Source: Sneathiella sedimenti (lineage in GTDB: Bacteria > Pseudomonadota > Alphaproteobacteria > Sneathiellales > Sneathiellaceae). Taken from it: 64,000 nucleotides of DNA. How positions within the stretch are numbered: the stretch's first letter is position 1; each line of letters starts with the position of its first letter. Under the pieces are notes generated by a model. The model made no database searches. It worked only from the letters and a program-made list of their open reading frames with translations, and was not told the origin of the DNA. The DNA lies in contig NZ_JAFLNC010000001.1 of the NCBI RefSeq assembly GCF_017313765.1, positions 558,001-622,000 of the forward strand, read 5' to 3'. Both the position numbers and the translations under genes were made by a program. Below, one piece after another: positions 20,401-27,253 of this stretch.

Positions 20401-22901
20401 TTGTCACTGTTGACGATCGCGGACTTAGAAACGGATCCCTCTACCTAAAATCCCATCAATTCGACTCTGACGGTAACTATATCAGAGTATTTTATCCTTC
20501 AGATGCCGACGGCAATTCGGGTGATTTTTCTATCACGGCACAGAAGGACCGCCTTGACCGGATTAGCTCTCTAACAAAAACAATTGGTGGTCAGTCTTCG
20601 CAATTATGGAAGGTGGCCGATTTCAGGTTTGGAGAACCGGTTTCAGAGATTTATGCGATGGGCACCGATAAAAACAAAGACCAAACGTATATAACGAAGG
20701 AGGTAAAATACAATTTTCAGAACATGCCGGTAGCAATCACTCAAAAAGACCAGGACGGCAAGCTGCTTTTGCTGGAAGAATTTGGGTATCTCAGCGACTT
20801 GGGGACACCCGGCACCCAAGCCCATAGGGCCTGTCATGACCTCAATCTCACACAGTACAGCTATAACCTAATTGCTTGGAAGCGGTTGTCCGGAGATGCC
20901 TGGTTTGACAAGGATGCTGTGTCAGACCTGCAATCGAACAGCGATGAACGGTGTTATGGATATGACGGGGATGGACAACTCACAAAAATCGTACGAGTGC
21001 TAAACGAAGAGAAAAACACCCGAAGCGACCTGCAGATAGAGACATTCCAGTATGATGAGAATGGCAATATCGTTCAAAAGCATAGCCGTAAGCTCGTTGC
21101 CCTGAATGAGGCCAATACACCAGAGTATCTCTGCGAAAGTAGGCTCTTTGAACTGGACAATGACGGCAATTCCATCGCCCAAGCATCCTATAATTCTGGC
21201 GTCTGCAGCAATAATTCGGGCGACACAAGTAATTCAGGTGACAACCCTGGGAATCCCGGGTTTGAGCGAGATAACACTGATCGTAAATCTAACTTCAGCT
21301 ATGACACACGCTACGGCACTTTAAATACATTCGCCACTCCAGATATCGACAAAGTTGTGATTACGCGGGATGCGGACGGTATCCGGCCTGTAAATGTCGC
21401 ATTTCAATCACGCGATGCTGAAGGTAGCTTTAAGTTCCAGGATGGCCCGGACGGACGCGCCGTTGAAATAAAAACGGTTGGCGAAACGCAGACAAGCCGG
21501 CATTTCGTAAGGGCGGGCTTCATCCGACCTATCGCGGAATTCCAGACGAATGCGAAAAATACGTCTGTTACCTACAGTCTGCCTGGTGGAGGACAGTATA
21601 ATGCGGAGACCGGAATGACATTTTTCCCGGTTAAGGACTATCTGAATTCGACACGCGGTATACTCCAGCAGGGCGAAATCGTTGCCAAGTATGATTACGA
21701 TATTACCGGCAAGCCGACGGTAACGGACAGCTGTTACGGAACCTGCGAGGCCGGGCAGTACGAGTATCTTTACCAGGGGCAGCGGTTTCTTGAGTTTGGT
21801 GCTGATAAACAGAATACTTTGGCCGGCCTTTATGCTTTCCCCGCACGGCTATATGATCCAGACCAAATGCGCTGGGCATCTCTTGATGAGGCGTTTGACA
21901 GCATTTCTCCTTATACAGCCATGGCCAATAACTGGGTGAATTTTACGGATCCGGACGGCAATGTTGTTACATTTTGGATCGCCGTGGGGTTAGCCGGTTT
22001 TACAGGAGCAACTTTGGCCGTTGGCGCGTTGTTTAGAAACAGCTCGTCAACCAATATGGCGTTGACGACCATCCGGGCCTTAAACGCCGCACAATTGCAC
22101 TACAAAGGATTTCTGATAATTCACATTGTGAGGGAAGGACTGATTGCCTTTGGCCCCCGCCCGCAATTCGACCGGGTTCTGCATATACTCCAGGTTCCCG
22201 TCAATATGATGCTGCTCTTGACGTTCCTGTTAATGACCAAGAACTGGGTCACAGGAGGTCGACCGAGCGTTACCGGTACGACCCCCCGCTACAATCGGGG
22301 AAGCTGGCGACAGATTGCCGGGGTCATCCTGTCAAAAACAGCCTGGCAGGCTATTATCGGATATGCGTCCTACCGAGGGATTGGCGCACAAGCGGTTATC
22401 ACCGTATACCCGGCTTTGGTTTTGGGCGAACTCAGCTATATGCTTGCCGCTCACCAATTCAGGATTAGACAGAGAAGCGATTTTTGGGCCGATCCGGATG
22501 TCCCGGCCTCAATTGCATCTGTGATGAACTCGAGGAGGGCTTCGTTCCTGTATGGAATGTCCGGGGCGACGGTATCCACTCTCGTTCTTGGCGGTATGTG
22601 GCAAGGCTATGAGAACCCGCCTCCGACACGCTATTGGGGGCATCGCCAAGGCCTCGTTTCAGGACAAGCCGGAATTGCCTGGAATGCCTTAACTATGATC
22701 GTTGTCGAGGGAATAATTTATGTTTTCTGGATAGGGACCCAGGAAGCCCTGTACAGAATTCTGGTGATCAGGCACCGGAATTCATTTCCCCGCGATCCAA
22801 TTCCGATACCAATGCCTGTGGATGAACTTAATCTGGAAGATTTTGTTCCTGCAACCAGACTTCAAATAGAGACGCAACCGTTTCAGGAGGACGATGAATA
22901 A
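14436..22901 (+). CDS. Giant secreted RHS/YD-repeat protein with a polytopic membrane C-terminal domain
   Basis: A protein of about 2821 residues. ATG 14436 (or 14439) is preferred over GTG 14427 because AGG lies at a suitable distance. A hydrophobic segment near residues 33-58 ending SAMAAAAG looks like a long Sec signal. The N-terminal third has the RHS/SpvB-like pattern DLPSGKVKFSQPL then GNGWSVPVL. YD-type repeats follow from about residue 1780 (DLLGHWTSQQ, DTYGRLIESG, YDQYGRPLHD, YDGDGQLTKI, YDENGNIVQK, YDITGKPTVT). The RHS core ends with AFPARLYDPDQMRWASLDE and NNWVNFTDPDGN near residue 2509. The last ~310 residues hold six or seven hydrophobic helices and match nothing I know. By analogy with polymorphic toxins this tail would be the effector domain (inference). 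No immunity gene is seen downstream. Confidence 0.85.
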   Translation: MMLKPQISLRRIAAFPLGFNGHFDITFLQWIYRTLLVFTLSVSLIVTQVLWSAMAAAAGPYNALPVSVTSDNLEGPSVTTASLQPYGAENPGIVDLPSGKVKFSQPLTVLSDVGPGFNIDMFYSSQTPGSLESASAATARANAGNGWSVPVLNQRIVRQHSSDTNDRNDRFFLQDGERSVELLPIGQTMLNDRRLKISFTTTEGDSSIINWYRNDSLPNPENIRDSSKDEYLPSYWEVINKYGEISRYGDYESKSSILANRAISPYDIGTANKQKTSVADLSGGEKSAALCALITAGRPASCHFLAVELSSQPEDSNSSRKIFTESAWNLAEREDPITGMATILSYACSFDVNRPNASSTCLPYQVASAGGNVVSFNYQIPTMASRPVDPLCSSTPQGTDRTAEEVMPSSQEILLTALDVFAVSARARAKKTIRKLESTAISYCPLSSGKNKENVAYLPYAIRFFTASKGEAILSEPATLFDYYTTGNDADENAARYGALKSVTNPYGQRIVISYQRNLIDLQTAFLGESNHAFWENPNKSAEDYTVASVSVDSGYQSSSLFYDYNSGKPNSPIKYTALNGHSIIYPSVKIIYGDVRHQAAISYIEADFYAGDMRKTVPEIFTLKDAENGARPKNSALTETLLNAARGLPYETRVGIRDADGSESIHRQVSTKYLALHVSQHDSEGKAVVTKRAILPYEQKDVRYELHGGKDSTTSATTVKVHTYDNYFQSLSNSTTTTQFNHGSEDGKPTIGNQDISQLTITEYILRAIFVKEYAPHLLNQNRLNEVYARITTAKNESSPEVIKKATINGFSSFNSPVAEQHGPLISNISYELRLGENWQSPVQFLLDYPPTKVVEDEKWMADSEIIRRELTTGYPIASRLATGETYKTLSAYENRNDPSLSYPRRYEYAHFALGKDEGQSSNVDVPATYIGFEKYEDIAFDELINVLPSCSSHALGISVSGGVLAQGPDANSGNRYCDRSVKTTAGSKSRPLAVSLNSNFAPKKTQPYVVSAWVRPVKGGVCDILPDADLLEEAVRRSTASDHYAETLSANPDDEKWFYIEATTPNGADMAPGSTLLTCEGAVDDIRVSPLGSKFNAVVYDTDISSSSYGLPIASHADNGMISRALYGDDGKKVAEMLQDIDKPQCALSSPNCRSLHTLTDLSIASGMSRWEGHNRPAPDFRASFNPAIPNHEYSGIEARGTNTAAYFKEILGSQKVTIRNSDKFFVRFDTKTLGEKGVSLTLGPTGSDTPSKLDIQFDRELIVKLNGKSMALPPGKRVAPEEFLIAVHNALSGNPALIILADGNLIVSHFPPAKGVSDSTSDVAVMLTGDELRQIIFAPWAGTVTASYTDGSGRVIEDHALSGFLGTDNVFHFTDVAHANWYGGDGQQNLVSKPVEYTAPASQDASVPKHRKFSPGYPIGSQKLIPNLLQFRGVKYATNPSRTQASPTPIRNFGAIDWSRLTLFAKTENLLSFDIAFDPKTGDGEDLHYAIQFGTSKASPAVKGAMSRISKSEQNLAWQHVSVSVDSHKTGKETLIRVEDKSGDIALGNVYIRNLQWNGVDSIQFANNHAGDDRDFRKNHTYTNGIPTVKVDQKSSLFVFSGLQDSLLTVGLNSSDLYQFYSGKNPGQLWFSNADKDAVFAFANIDHRVNAPSPGTSGQSSNALLSPYKEMEQNQPPSGFRYRDHESVFPQGNGLLSFTLEDGLGNPVISGKSSHSPNDQITKNTMKFDGFVYDLMKKSQIADSVGTAAPIGSYRETRLPLWYQENHKSSELVSAQTIHNTTYDLLGHWTSQQRTDSADHSIFTDRIGRTRIIVRGPGFDQNIKERAPKQIVSYFKRDTYGRLIESGRLKNVNYTALQWMSTTADSAFDDSKLLDLKSCIVAQKKYDSYSDVPLYAKSSGSNSQAKNLSADTRLQSSLLNGRGLSIAEIQYSRTVSENEDGWNQNALTDDGCNNQKNDTEAGLGNYVLTTEIYDQYGRPLHDFTNIVTVDDRGLRNGSLYLKSHQFDSDGNYIRVFYPSDADGNSGDFSITAQKDRLDRISSLTKTIGGQSSQLWKVADFRFGEPVSEIYAMGTDKNKDQTYITKEVKYNFQNMPVAITQKDQDGKLLLLEEFGYLSDLGTPGTQAHRACHDLNLTQYSYNLIAWKRLSGDAWFDKDAVSDLQSNSDERCYGYDGDGQLTKIVRVLNEEKNTRSDLQIETFQYDENGNIVQKHSRKLVALNEANTPEYLCESRLFELDNDGNSIAQASYNSGVCSNNSGDTSNSGDNPGNPGFERDNTDRKSNFSYDTRYGTLNTFATPDIDKVVITRDADGIRPVNVAFQSRDAEGSFKFQDGPDGRAVEIKTVGETQTSRHFVRAGFIRPIAEFQTNAKNTSVTYSLPGGGQYNAETGMTFFPVKDYLNSTRGILQQGEIVAKYDYDITGKPTVTDSCYGTCEAGQYEYLYQGQRFLEFGADKQNTLAGLYAFPARLYDPDQMRWASLDEAFDSISPYTAMANNWVNFTDPDGNVVTFWIAVGLAGFTGATLAVGALFRNSSSTNMALTTIRALNAAQLHYKGFLIIHIVREGLIAFGPRPQFDRVLHILQVPVNMMLLLTFLLMTKNWVTGGRPSVTGTTPRYNRGSWRQIAGVILSKTAWQAIIGYASYRGIGAQAVITVYPALVLGELSYMLAAHQFRIRQRSDFWADPDVPASIASVMNSRRASFLYGMSGATVSTLVLGGMWQGYENPPPTRYWGHRQGLVSGQAGIAWNALTMIVVEGIIYVFWIGTQEALYRILVIRHRNSFPRDPIPIPMPVDELNLEDFVPATRLQIETQPFQEDDE

Positions 22902-23027
22902 GATAACTCAATGTCGAAATCAAAGAAGTAGAATTGGACAACTCACAACTAACCACGTTCAAGAGTTGGTCCGTCAATCGTAACCCTTAAAAAATATATA
23001 TTTTTCTGTGGTTTAAATCAGTACCAC

Positions 23028-23052
23028 CCCGCCGTATCCACCGCACGGCGGG
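23028..23052. repeat. GC-rich hairpin after the RHS gene
   Basis: The arms CCCGCCGT and ACGGCGGG (8 bp) enclose a 9-base loop, about 125 bp after the RHS stop. No T run follows on either strand, so it is not a standard terminator. The 377-bp gap 22902-23278 otherwise holds AT-rich DNA and, at its right end, the amide operon promoter and leader. Confidence 0.5.
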
Positions 23053-23125
23053 ATGGTCAGCAAAGGGAATTTAAGAAAAAAATAGGGTGGAAATTTGTTA
23101 GAAAATTTCGTTAAATAAAATTTTC

Positions 23126-23153
23126 TTGACTTAAAAGAAACAACTGCTAATTT
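23126..23153 (+). promoter_or_regulatory. Candidate sigma-70 promoter of the amide operon
   Basis: TTGACT at 23126-23131 and TAATTT at 23148-23153 are separated by 16 bp. This would start RNA at about 23160, which is exactly the first arm of the ANTAR-type hairpin. No sigma-54 -24/-12 element is visible. Confidence 0.5.
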
Positions 23154-23158
23154 TATAG

Positions 23159-23235
23159 TACGCATTGAAGCGTAGAAAATTGTAAGCGACGTAGCTGAAC
23201 ACCATTCAATTGGGTGATGCTTGTCGCTTTTTTGT
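23159..23235 (+). promoter_or_regulatory. Antitermination leader: ANTAR-type hairpin plus intrinsic terminator
   Basis: The first hairpin is TACGC-ATTGAA-GCGTA (23159-23174). Its six-base loop has A first and G fourth, the known signature of RNAs bound by ANTAR proteins such as AmiR, NasR and EutV. A terminator follows, with AAGCGAC (23184-23190) paired to GTCGCTT (23223-23229), inner pairing AGC/GCT and CACC/GGTG, then T5-G-T5. A second hairpin inside the terminator, CATTCA-ATTGGG-TGATG (23203-23219, one bulged T), also has an A1/G4 six-base loop and competes with the CACC/GGTG arm. The operon encodes its own ANTAR protein at its far end. Confidence 0.7.
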
Positions 23236-23278
23236 TTTTGTGTTCGGTCGCGTCCAAATTAACAGGAGGACGTGGTTA

Positions 23279-24487
23279 ATGAAAACAATTCTATCAGGAG
23301 TTTGCGCACTCGCGCTTACGGCAAGCCTATCTATGGGAACCGCAGTTGCCGGCACCAAGATTGGCGCAATTTTTGACCTGACCGGCGGTCTGAACATATA
23401 TGGTATTCAACAGAACAATGCCCTGCAATTGGCTGTTGAAGAAATTAATGCTAACGGCGGCGTGTTGGGCGAACCCATTGAAGTTGTCTCGTATGACGCA
23501 CAGTCAGAACTCAGTAAATATACCCAGTTTGCCAACACGGCCATTCTCCGTGACAAGATCACCGCACTCTTCGCGGGTTTAACGAGTTCATCCCGCGAAG
23601 CCATCCGGCCCATCGTACGCAAAGCCAACATTCCCTATTTCTATTCTTCCCTCTATGAGGGCGGCGCTTGCGACAAGGTAACCTTCGTGACCGGTTCATC
23701 GGCCTCACAGCAAATGTCTAAATTGATCGAATGGGGCGTAAGCACATACGGGCCGAAAATTTACATTATGGCTCCAGATTATAATTTCGGTACAATTTCT
23801 GCCCATTGGGTCCATGAATACGCTACGCGAAATGGCGGCGAGGTTGTTGGAGAAGATTTCCTGCCTCTCACCGTTTCTGATTACGCGCCAACCCTTCAGA
23901 AAATTCAGGCTGCAAAGCCGGACTTCGTCGTGGCCCTTCCGGTCGGCGCCAACCAAACAGGCTTTCTAGAACAGTTCGCAGCCGCGGGCCTGAAAGACCG
24001 CATTGGTATTGTTTCCACCAATTATGGTTCGGGCAACCAACAAGTCGTTGTCTCTCCTCAGGCCGGTAAGGGCATTATTGCAAGTGCTGGTTACTTCATG
24101 GAAGTGGCGAACGATCAGAACGCCGAATTCGTAAAAAAATGGCAGGCTAAGTACGGCACGGATACGCCTATCGTTTCCGGCGCCGTGGACGTCTGGAATG
24201 CCGTTCATCTGTGGGCATTGGCAGTAAACAAGGCAAATTCTTCGGAGACCGAAGCTGTCATCAGTGCCTTGGAGAGCGGCCTAAGCTTTGACGCTCCGAA
24301 TGGTAAGGTGTCCTTGGACTCCAAATCCCACCACTTGAACCAGAACATCTACATTGCAGAAGGTAATGCAGATCACGGCTTCGATATCCTGGTTACGTTT
24401 ACGGACGTACCCGCCGTCTTCGAAGCGGACAAATGCGACCTGGTTAAAGATCCCGGGTTGGCAGAGCATTTTACACCTGAAAGCTGA
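23279..24487 (+). CDS. Periplasmic amide/urea-type ABC transporter binding protein
   Basis: The 402-residue solute-binding protein is of the type I (LivJ/AmiC/UrtA/FmdD) fold. It has a clear Sec signal, MKTILSGVCALALTASL ending GTAVAG, and a mature start TKIGAIFDLTGGLNIYG. The lobes carry LAVEEINANGGVLGEPIEVVSYD, GLTSSSREAIRPIVRK and IYIMAPDYNFG. ATG 23279 is chosen because AGGAGGA lies 8 bp upstream and the signal peptide starts there; a longer in-frame start at 23210 would sit inside the terminator hairpin. It resembles the cytosolic sensor encoded at 29462. Short amides or urea are likely ligands (inference from the AmiC/AmiR and amidase context). Confidence 0.9.
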   Translation: MKTILSGVCALALTASLSMGTAVAGTKIGAIFDLTGGLNIYGIQQNNALQLAVEEINANGGVLGEPIEVVSYDAQSELSKYTQFANTAILRDKITALFAGLTSSSREAIRPIVRKANIPYFYSSLYEGGACDKVTFVTGSSASQQMSKLIEWGVSTYGPKIYIMAPDYNFGTISAHWVHEYATRNGGEVVGEDFLPLTVSDYAPTLQKIQAAKPDFVVALPVGANQTGFLEQFAAAGLKDRIGIVSTNYGSGNQQVVVSPQAGKGIIASAGYFMEVANDQNAEFVKKWQAKYGTDTPIVSGAVDVWNAVHLWALAVNKANSSETEAVISALESGLSFDAPNGKVSLDSKSHHLNQNIYIAEGNADHGFDILVTFTDVPAVFEADKCDLVKDPGLAEHFTPES

Positions 24488-24499
24488 TTTTTTAAGGGG

Positions 24500-24521
24500 G
24501 TGCCGCGACGATCCGCGGCAC
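24500..24521 (+). repeat. Intercistronic hairpin (REP-like)
   Basis: A perfect 8-bp stem GTGCCGCG/CGCGGCAC with loop ACGATC, extendable to about 11 bp, lies 12 bp after the binding-protein stop. It lacks a T run, so it more likely protects the upstream mRNA end and lets the binding protein be made in excess over the membrane components. Confidence 0.7.
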
Positions 24522-24544
24522 TCCATATTCATCGGAAAAGAAAA

Positions 24545-25405
24545 ATGGATTATTTTGCGACGGTATTAATTTCATCGCTCTCGAGTGCATCAATCTTATT
24601 GATCGCAACACTCGGACTGGCTGTAGTGTTCGGCTTGATGGGCGTGATTAACTTGGCGCATGGTGAGTTTATCATGATGGGCGCCTACTCTGCGCTTACC
24701 GCCACGCAGCTGGGCATCCCCTTTATTCTAGCTATTCCGGTTGCAGTGCTGGTGACAATGGTCTTCGGCGCGCTCGTGGAAATAATCATTATTAGGCGCC
24801 TGTACGGAAGACTGTTTGACACAATGCTGGCCACCTGGGGACTAAGCTTGGCTCTCTATCAAGGCGCGGTGTTGATCTTTGGCTCGGTTTCTCCGGGAAT
24901 TGGCATGCCCCAAATTAACTTCAACGTCGGAGACTATACTCTGGCGGCTTATCCAATATTCATGATTCTCGTTGCCGCCGTAATGCTTGCAGGCATTTAT
25001 GCCCTTCTTACACGGACTGTCTACGGCATGAAGGCACGCGCTGCCATTCAGGTGCCTGATATGGCGCGGGCAATAGGAATCGATTCCGCTCGAACAAATA
25101 CGCTGACGTTCGCCATTGGTTGCGGACTGGCCGGGTTTGCCGGAGCAATCCTCCTCCCAATTGTTCCGGCAACCCCCTCGATGGGCTTTGCATTTGTGAT
25201 CAAGGCATTTTTGACTGTTGTCATTGCCGGACCGGTTACTCTTGCAGGAAGTGCACTGGCCGCTATTGGCGTGGGTACCGGCGCCAGCGTTGTCGCCAGC
25301 TTCATGACATCAGTTGCTGGCGACCTTTTCTTCTTCATCCTGACTGTTGTCCTGCTACGGCTATACCCCCTGGGGGTTTCCGCCAAGTGGCGTATTAAGC
25401 TTTAG
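24545..25405 (+). CDS. LivH/UrtB-type ABC transporter permease
   Basis: A 286-residue inner-membrane permease of the branched-chain amino acid/urea importer class. It has about eight hydrophobic helices, the LivH hallmark GLMGVINLAHGEFIMMGAYSA near the start, and the cytoplasmic coupling region KARAAIQVPDMARAIGID. ATG 24545 (MDYFATV) is preferred, with GGAAAAG upstream; the frame also runs back to 24500, but that start would lie in the hairpin. It forms the membrane channel together with the permease half of the next gene. Confidence 0.92.
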   Translation: MDYFATVLISSLSSASILLIATLGLAVVFGLMGVINLAHGEFIMMGAYSALTATQLGIPFILAIPVAVLVTMVFGALVEIIIIRRLYGRLFDTMLATWGLSLALYQGAVLIFGSVSPGIGMPQINFNVGDYTLAAYPIFMILVAAVMLAGIYALLTRTVYGMKARAAIQVPDMARAIGIDSARTNTLTFAIGCGLAGFAGAILLPIVPATPSMGFAFVIKAFLTVVIAGPVTLAGSALAAIGVGTGASVVASFMTSVAGDLFFFILTVVLLRLYPLGVSAKWRIKL

Positions 25406-25414
25406 GGGGTAAAC

Positions 25415-27253
25415 ATGGAGCACAATCTAACAACCGCCGAAAAAATTCATGGATCAATCGGCATTTCAGCGCCCACAATCGCCGTTATTATCGCCCTTGG
25501 CATTTCCGGAATGCTTGACCCCTATTTGGCGTATGTCGCGTCCTTGTGGGTAATATATGGTCTTCTGGGTATGAGCCTTGATTTGGTTTGGGGCCGCGGA
25601 GGTGTCCTGAGTCTCGGTCAAACCGCCTTTTACGGATTAGGCGGCTATTTTGGCTCAGTTGTCGCTATCAACTTCTCCGAACTTACAGGCAACAGCCTTA
25701 TCTGGGCGTTGCCAACAGGGGCGGCTTGTGGTGCCCTGTCTGCGGCTGTGATCGGATATCTGATATTCTACGCCCGCACCGGACCTCTTCAGACGACAAT
25801 CCTTACCTATACGTTCACCATCTTGTTATGGACGTTGTCACAGTCCTTCAAGATTACCATCGGAGAAGCCAAAATTGGTGGTGACAACGGCATGGCCAAT
25901 ATTCCCGGCATGATTTTGGACTTCGGCGAGGATGCGACCACGCTCGAGCCAAATGCAATGTTTGCAACTGTGGTTGTTATTTCCGCAGTCATATATTTCG
26001 CCGTACGTCTACTCATGAGCGGTCCTTTCGGCAGAGTAGTTGACTGCATCCGGATCGACGGGGAGAAAACAGAGCTACTTGGCTACGATATCCGGAAATA
26101 TCAGCTGCAGAATTTTATGATTGCCGGTGCCATCGCAGGTATAGCCGGAGCTTTGTTCGCAGCCTGGTCAAATTACCTCAACCCCTCGATTTTCTCAGTT
26201 CAGGAAGCATTGATGGTGCCGATATATGTTTTGGTCGGCGGTGCCGGAACTTTGTCAGGTGCATTTATCGGATCCGTGCTTATCGGCGGATTGTCGTTTT
26301 GGCTCGGTGGCGGCGCCATCAGCGGCCAAACCACACTCATTTTAGGATTGGTGTTGATTGTCCTCGTGATCTTCCTGAAAAACGGCATTCTTGGGGCGCT
26401 GAATAGCTTATGGCTGCGTTTTCTTCCTGATCGCAATCGGGCGGTACACTCCATCAAGCCCGTAACGATAGATGCGTCGGTCGTGGAAAATATTCTAGCT
26501 GACGCGGAAGTCGCGGCAGGCCCGCCAAAATCCCTGGAGACGAAAAATGCCACCAAGGCATTTGGTGGCGTTATACCTGTCAACGACGTATCGCTGAAAT
26601 TTGAGCCCGGCATCCCCCATTCTGTTATTGGTCCGAATGGCGCGGGAAAAAGTTCCTTCCTTAAAGTCTGCGTCGGGATGTATCCGCCGGATTCCGGGGA
26701 CGTCCTGCTCGGCGGCGAAAACGTCTCGCATTCGCCTATTTTCCAATGCGTTGCCAAAGGGTTGGGAGTTAAGAACCAAAAACCTCAGGTATTTGGCGAG
26801 TTGTCCATTTTCGAAAATTTATGGACCGCCGCCTTTTCGATGACGCGCGACAAGAACAAAGCCAACCAGATCGCCGATCAAATTCTAACCATGCTGGGCA
26901 TGCATGAACAGGGAAATGTGGAAGCATCCGCCCTGTCTCACGGGCAGCAGCAATGGCTGGATATCGGTATGGTGCTCTGCCTGACTCCGCGAACTATTCT
27001 GTTCGATGAACCCGCGGCCGGGATGACGAATGAGGAAACCCGCGAACTATCTCACCTGGTTAGAATTCTCGCGAAGAAAACAACGGTCCTGGTAGTAGAG
27101 CATGACATGGAATTTGTACGCACCCTGGACGGAATGGTGACAGTCCTTCACCAAGGTGCGTTTTTCGCGAAGGGCGATATCGTAAAATTGCGAGCCGATG
27201 ACCGAGTTCTGGATATCTATTTGGGGAGGCGCGCACATGTTCAAAGTATCTGA
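25415..27253 (+). CDS. Fused LivM-type permease and LivG-type ATPase
   Basis: A 612-residue fusion. Residues 1 to about 330 are a polytopic LivM/UrtC-like permease (GMSLDLVWGRGGVLSLGQTAFYG, VGGAGTLSGAFIGS). After a linker rich in charged residues, residues 365-612 are an ABC ATPase with Walker A GPNGAGKSS, signature LSHGQQQWLDIG, Walker B ILFDEPAAGM and the switch His in VVEHDMEF. In most relatives these are separate proteins, though such fusions are known in this transporter family. The frame is continuous across the junction. It pairs with LivH (previous gene) and LivF (next gene, overlapping by 17 bp). Confidence 0.92.
   Translation: MEHNLTTAEKIHGSIGISAPTIAVIIALGISGMLDPYLAYVASLWVIYGLLGMSLDLVWGRGGVLSLGQTAFYGLGGYFGSVVAINFSELTGNSLIWALPTGAACGALSAAVIGYLIFYARTGPLQTTILTYTFTILLWTLSQSFKITIGEAKIGGDNGMANIPGMILDFGEDATTLEPNAMFATVVVISAVIYFAVRLLMSGPFGRVVDCIRIDGEKTELLGYDIRKYQLQNFMIAGAIAGIAGALFAAWSNYLNPSIFSVQEALMVPIYVLVGGAGTLSGAFIGSVLIGGLSFWLGGGAISGQTTLILGLVLIVLVIFLKNGILGALNSLWLRFLPDRNRAVHSIKPVTIDASVVENILADAEVAAGPPKSLETKNATKAFGGVIPVNDVSLKFEPGIPHSVIGPNGAGKSSFLKVCVGMYPPDSGDVLLGGENVSHSPIFQCVAKGLGVKNQKPQVFGELSIFENLWTAAFSMTRDKNKANQIADQILTMLGMHEQGNVEASALSHGQQQWLDIGMVLCLTPRTILFDEPAAGMTNEETRELSHLVRILAKKTTVLVVEHDMEFVRTLDGMVTVLHQGAFFAKGDIVKLRADDRVLDIYLGRRAHVQSI

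Noticed and set aside
23053-23160. Sigma-54 promoter for the amide operon
   Set aside because: No TGGCAC-N5-TTGC-like element with correct GG/GC spacing; a sigma-70-like pair fits the leader better.
23185-23196. AGC-GACGTA-GCT as the second ANTAR hairpin
   Set aside because: Its six-base loop begins with G, and the stem is only 3 bp; the ATTGGG loop hairpin fits the A1/G4 rule better.
22902-23278. A downstream copy of the tRNA-Leu 3' end (attachment repeat) bounding the oxidase/RHS islet
   Set aside because: I looked for the last bases of the tRNA (CCTGGGCACCA) near the end of the RHS gene and found no match.
24500-24521. Hairpin as a terminator of the binding-protein gene
   Set aside because: There is no T run after it and the permease gene follows at once with the rest of the operon.
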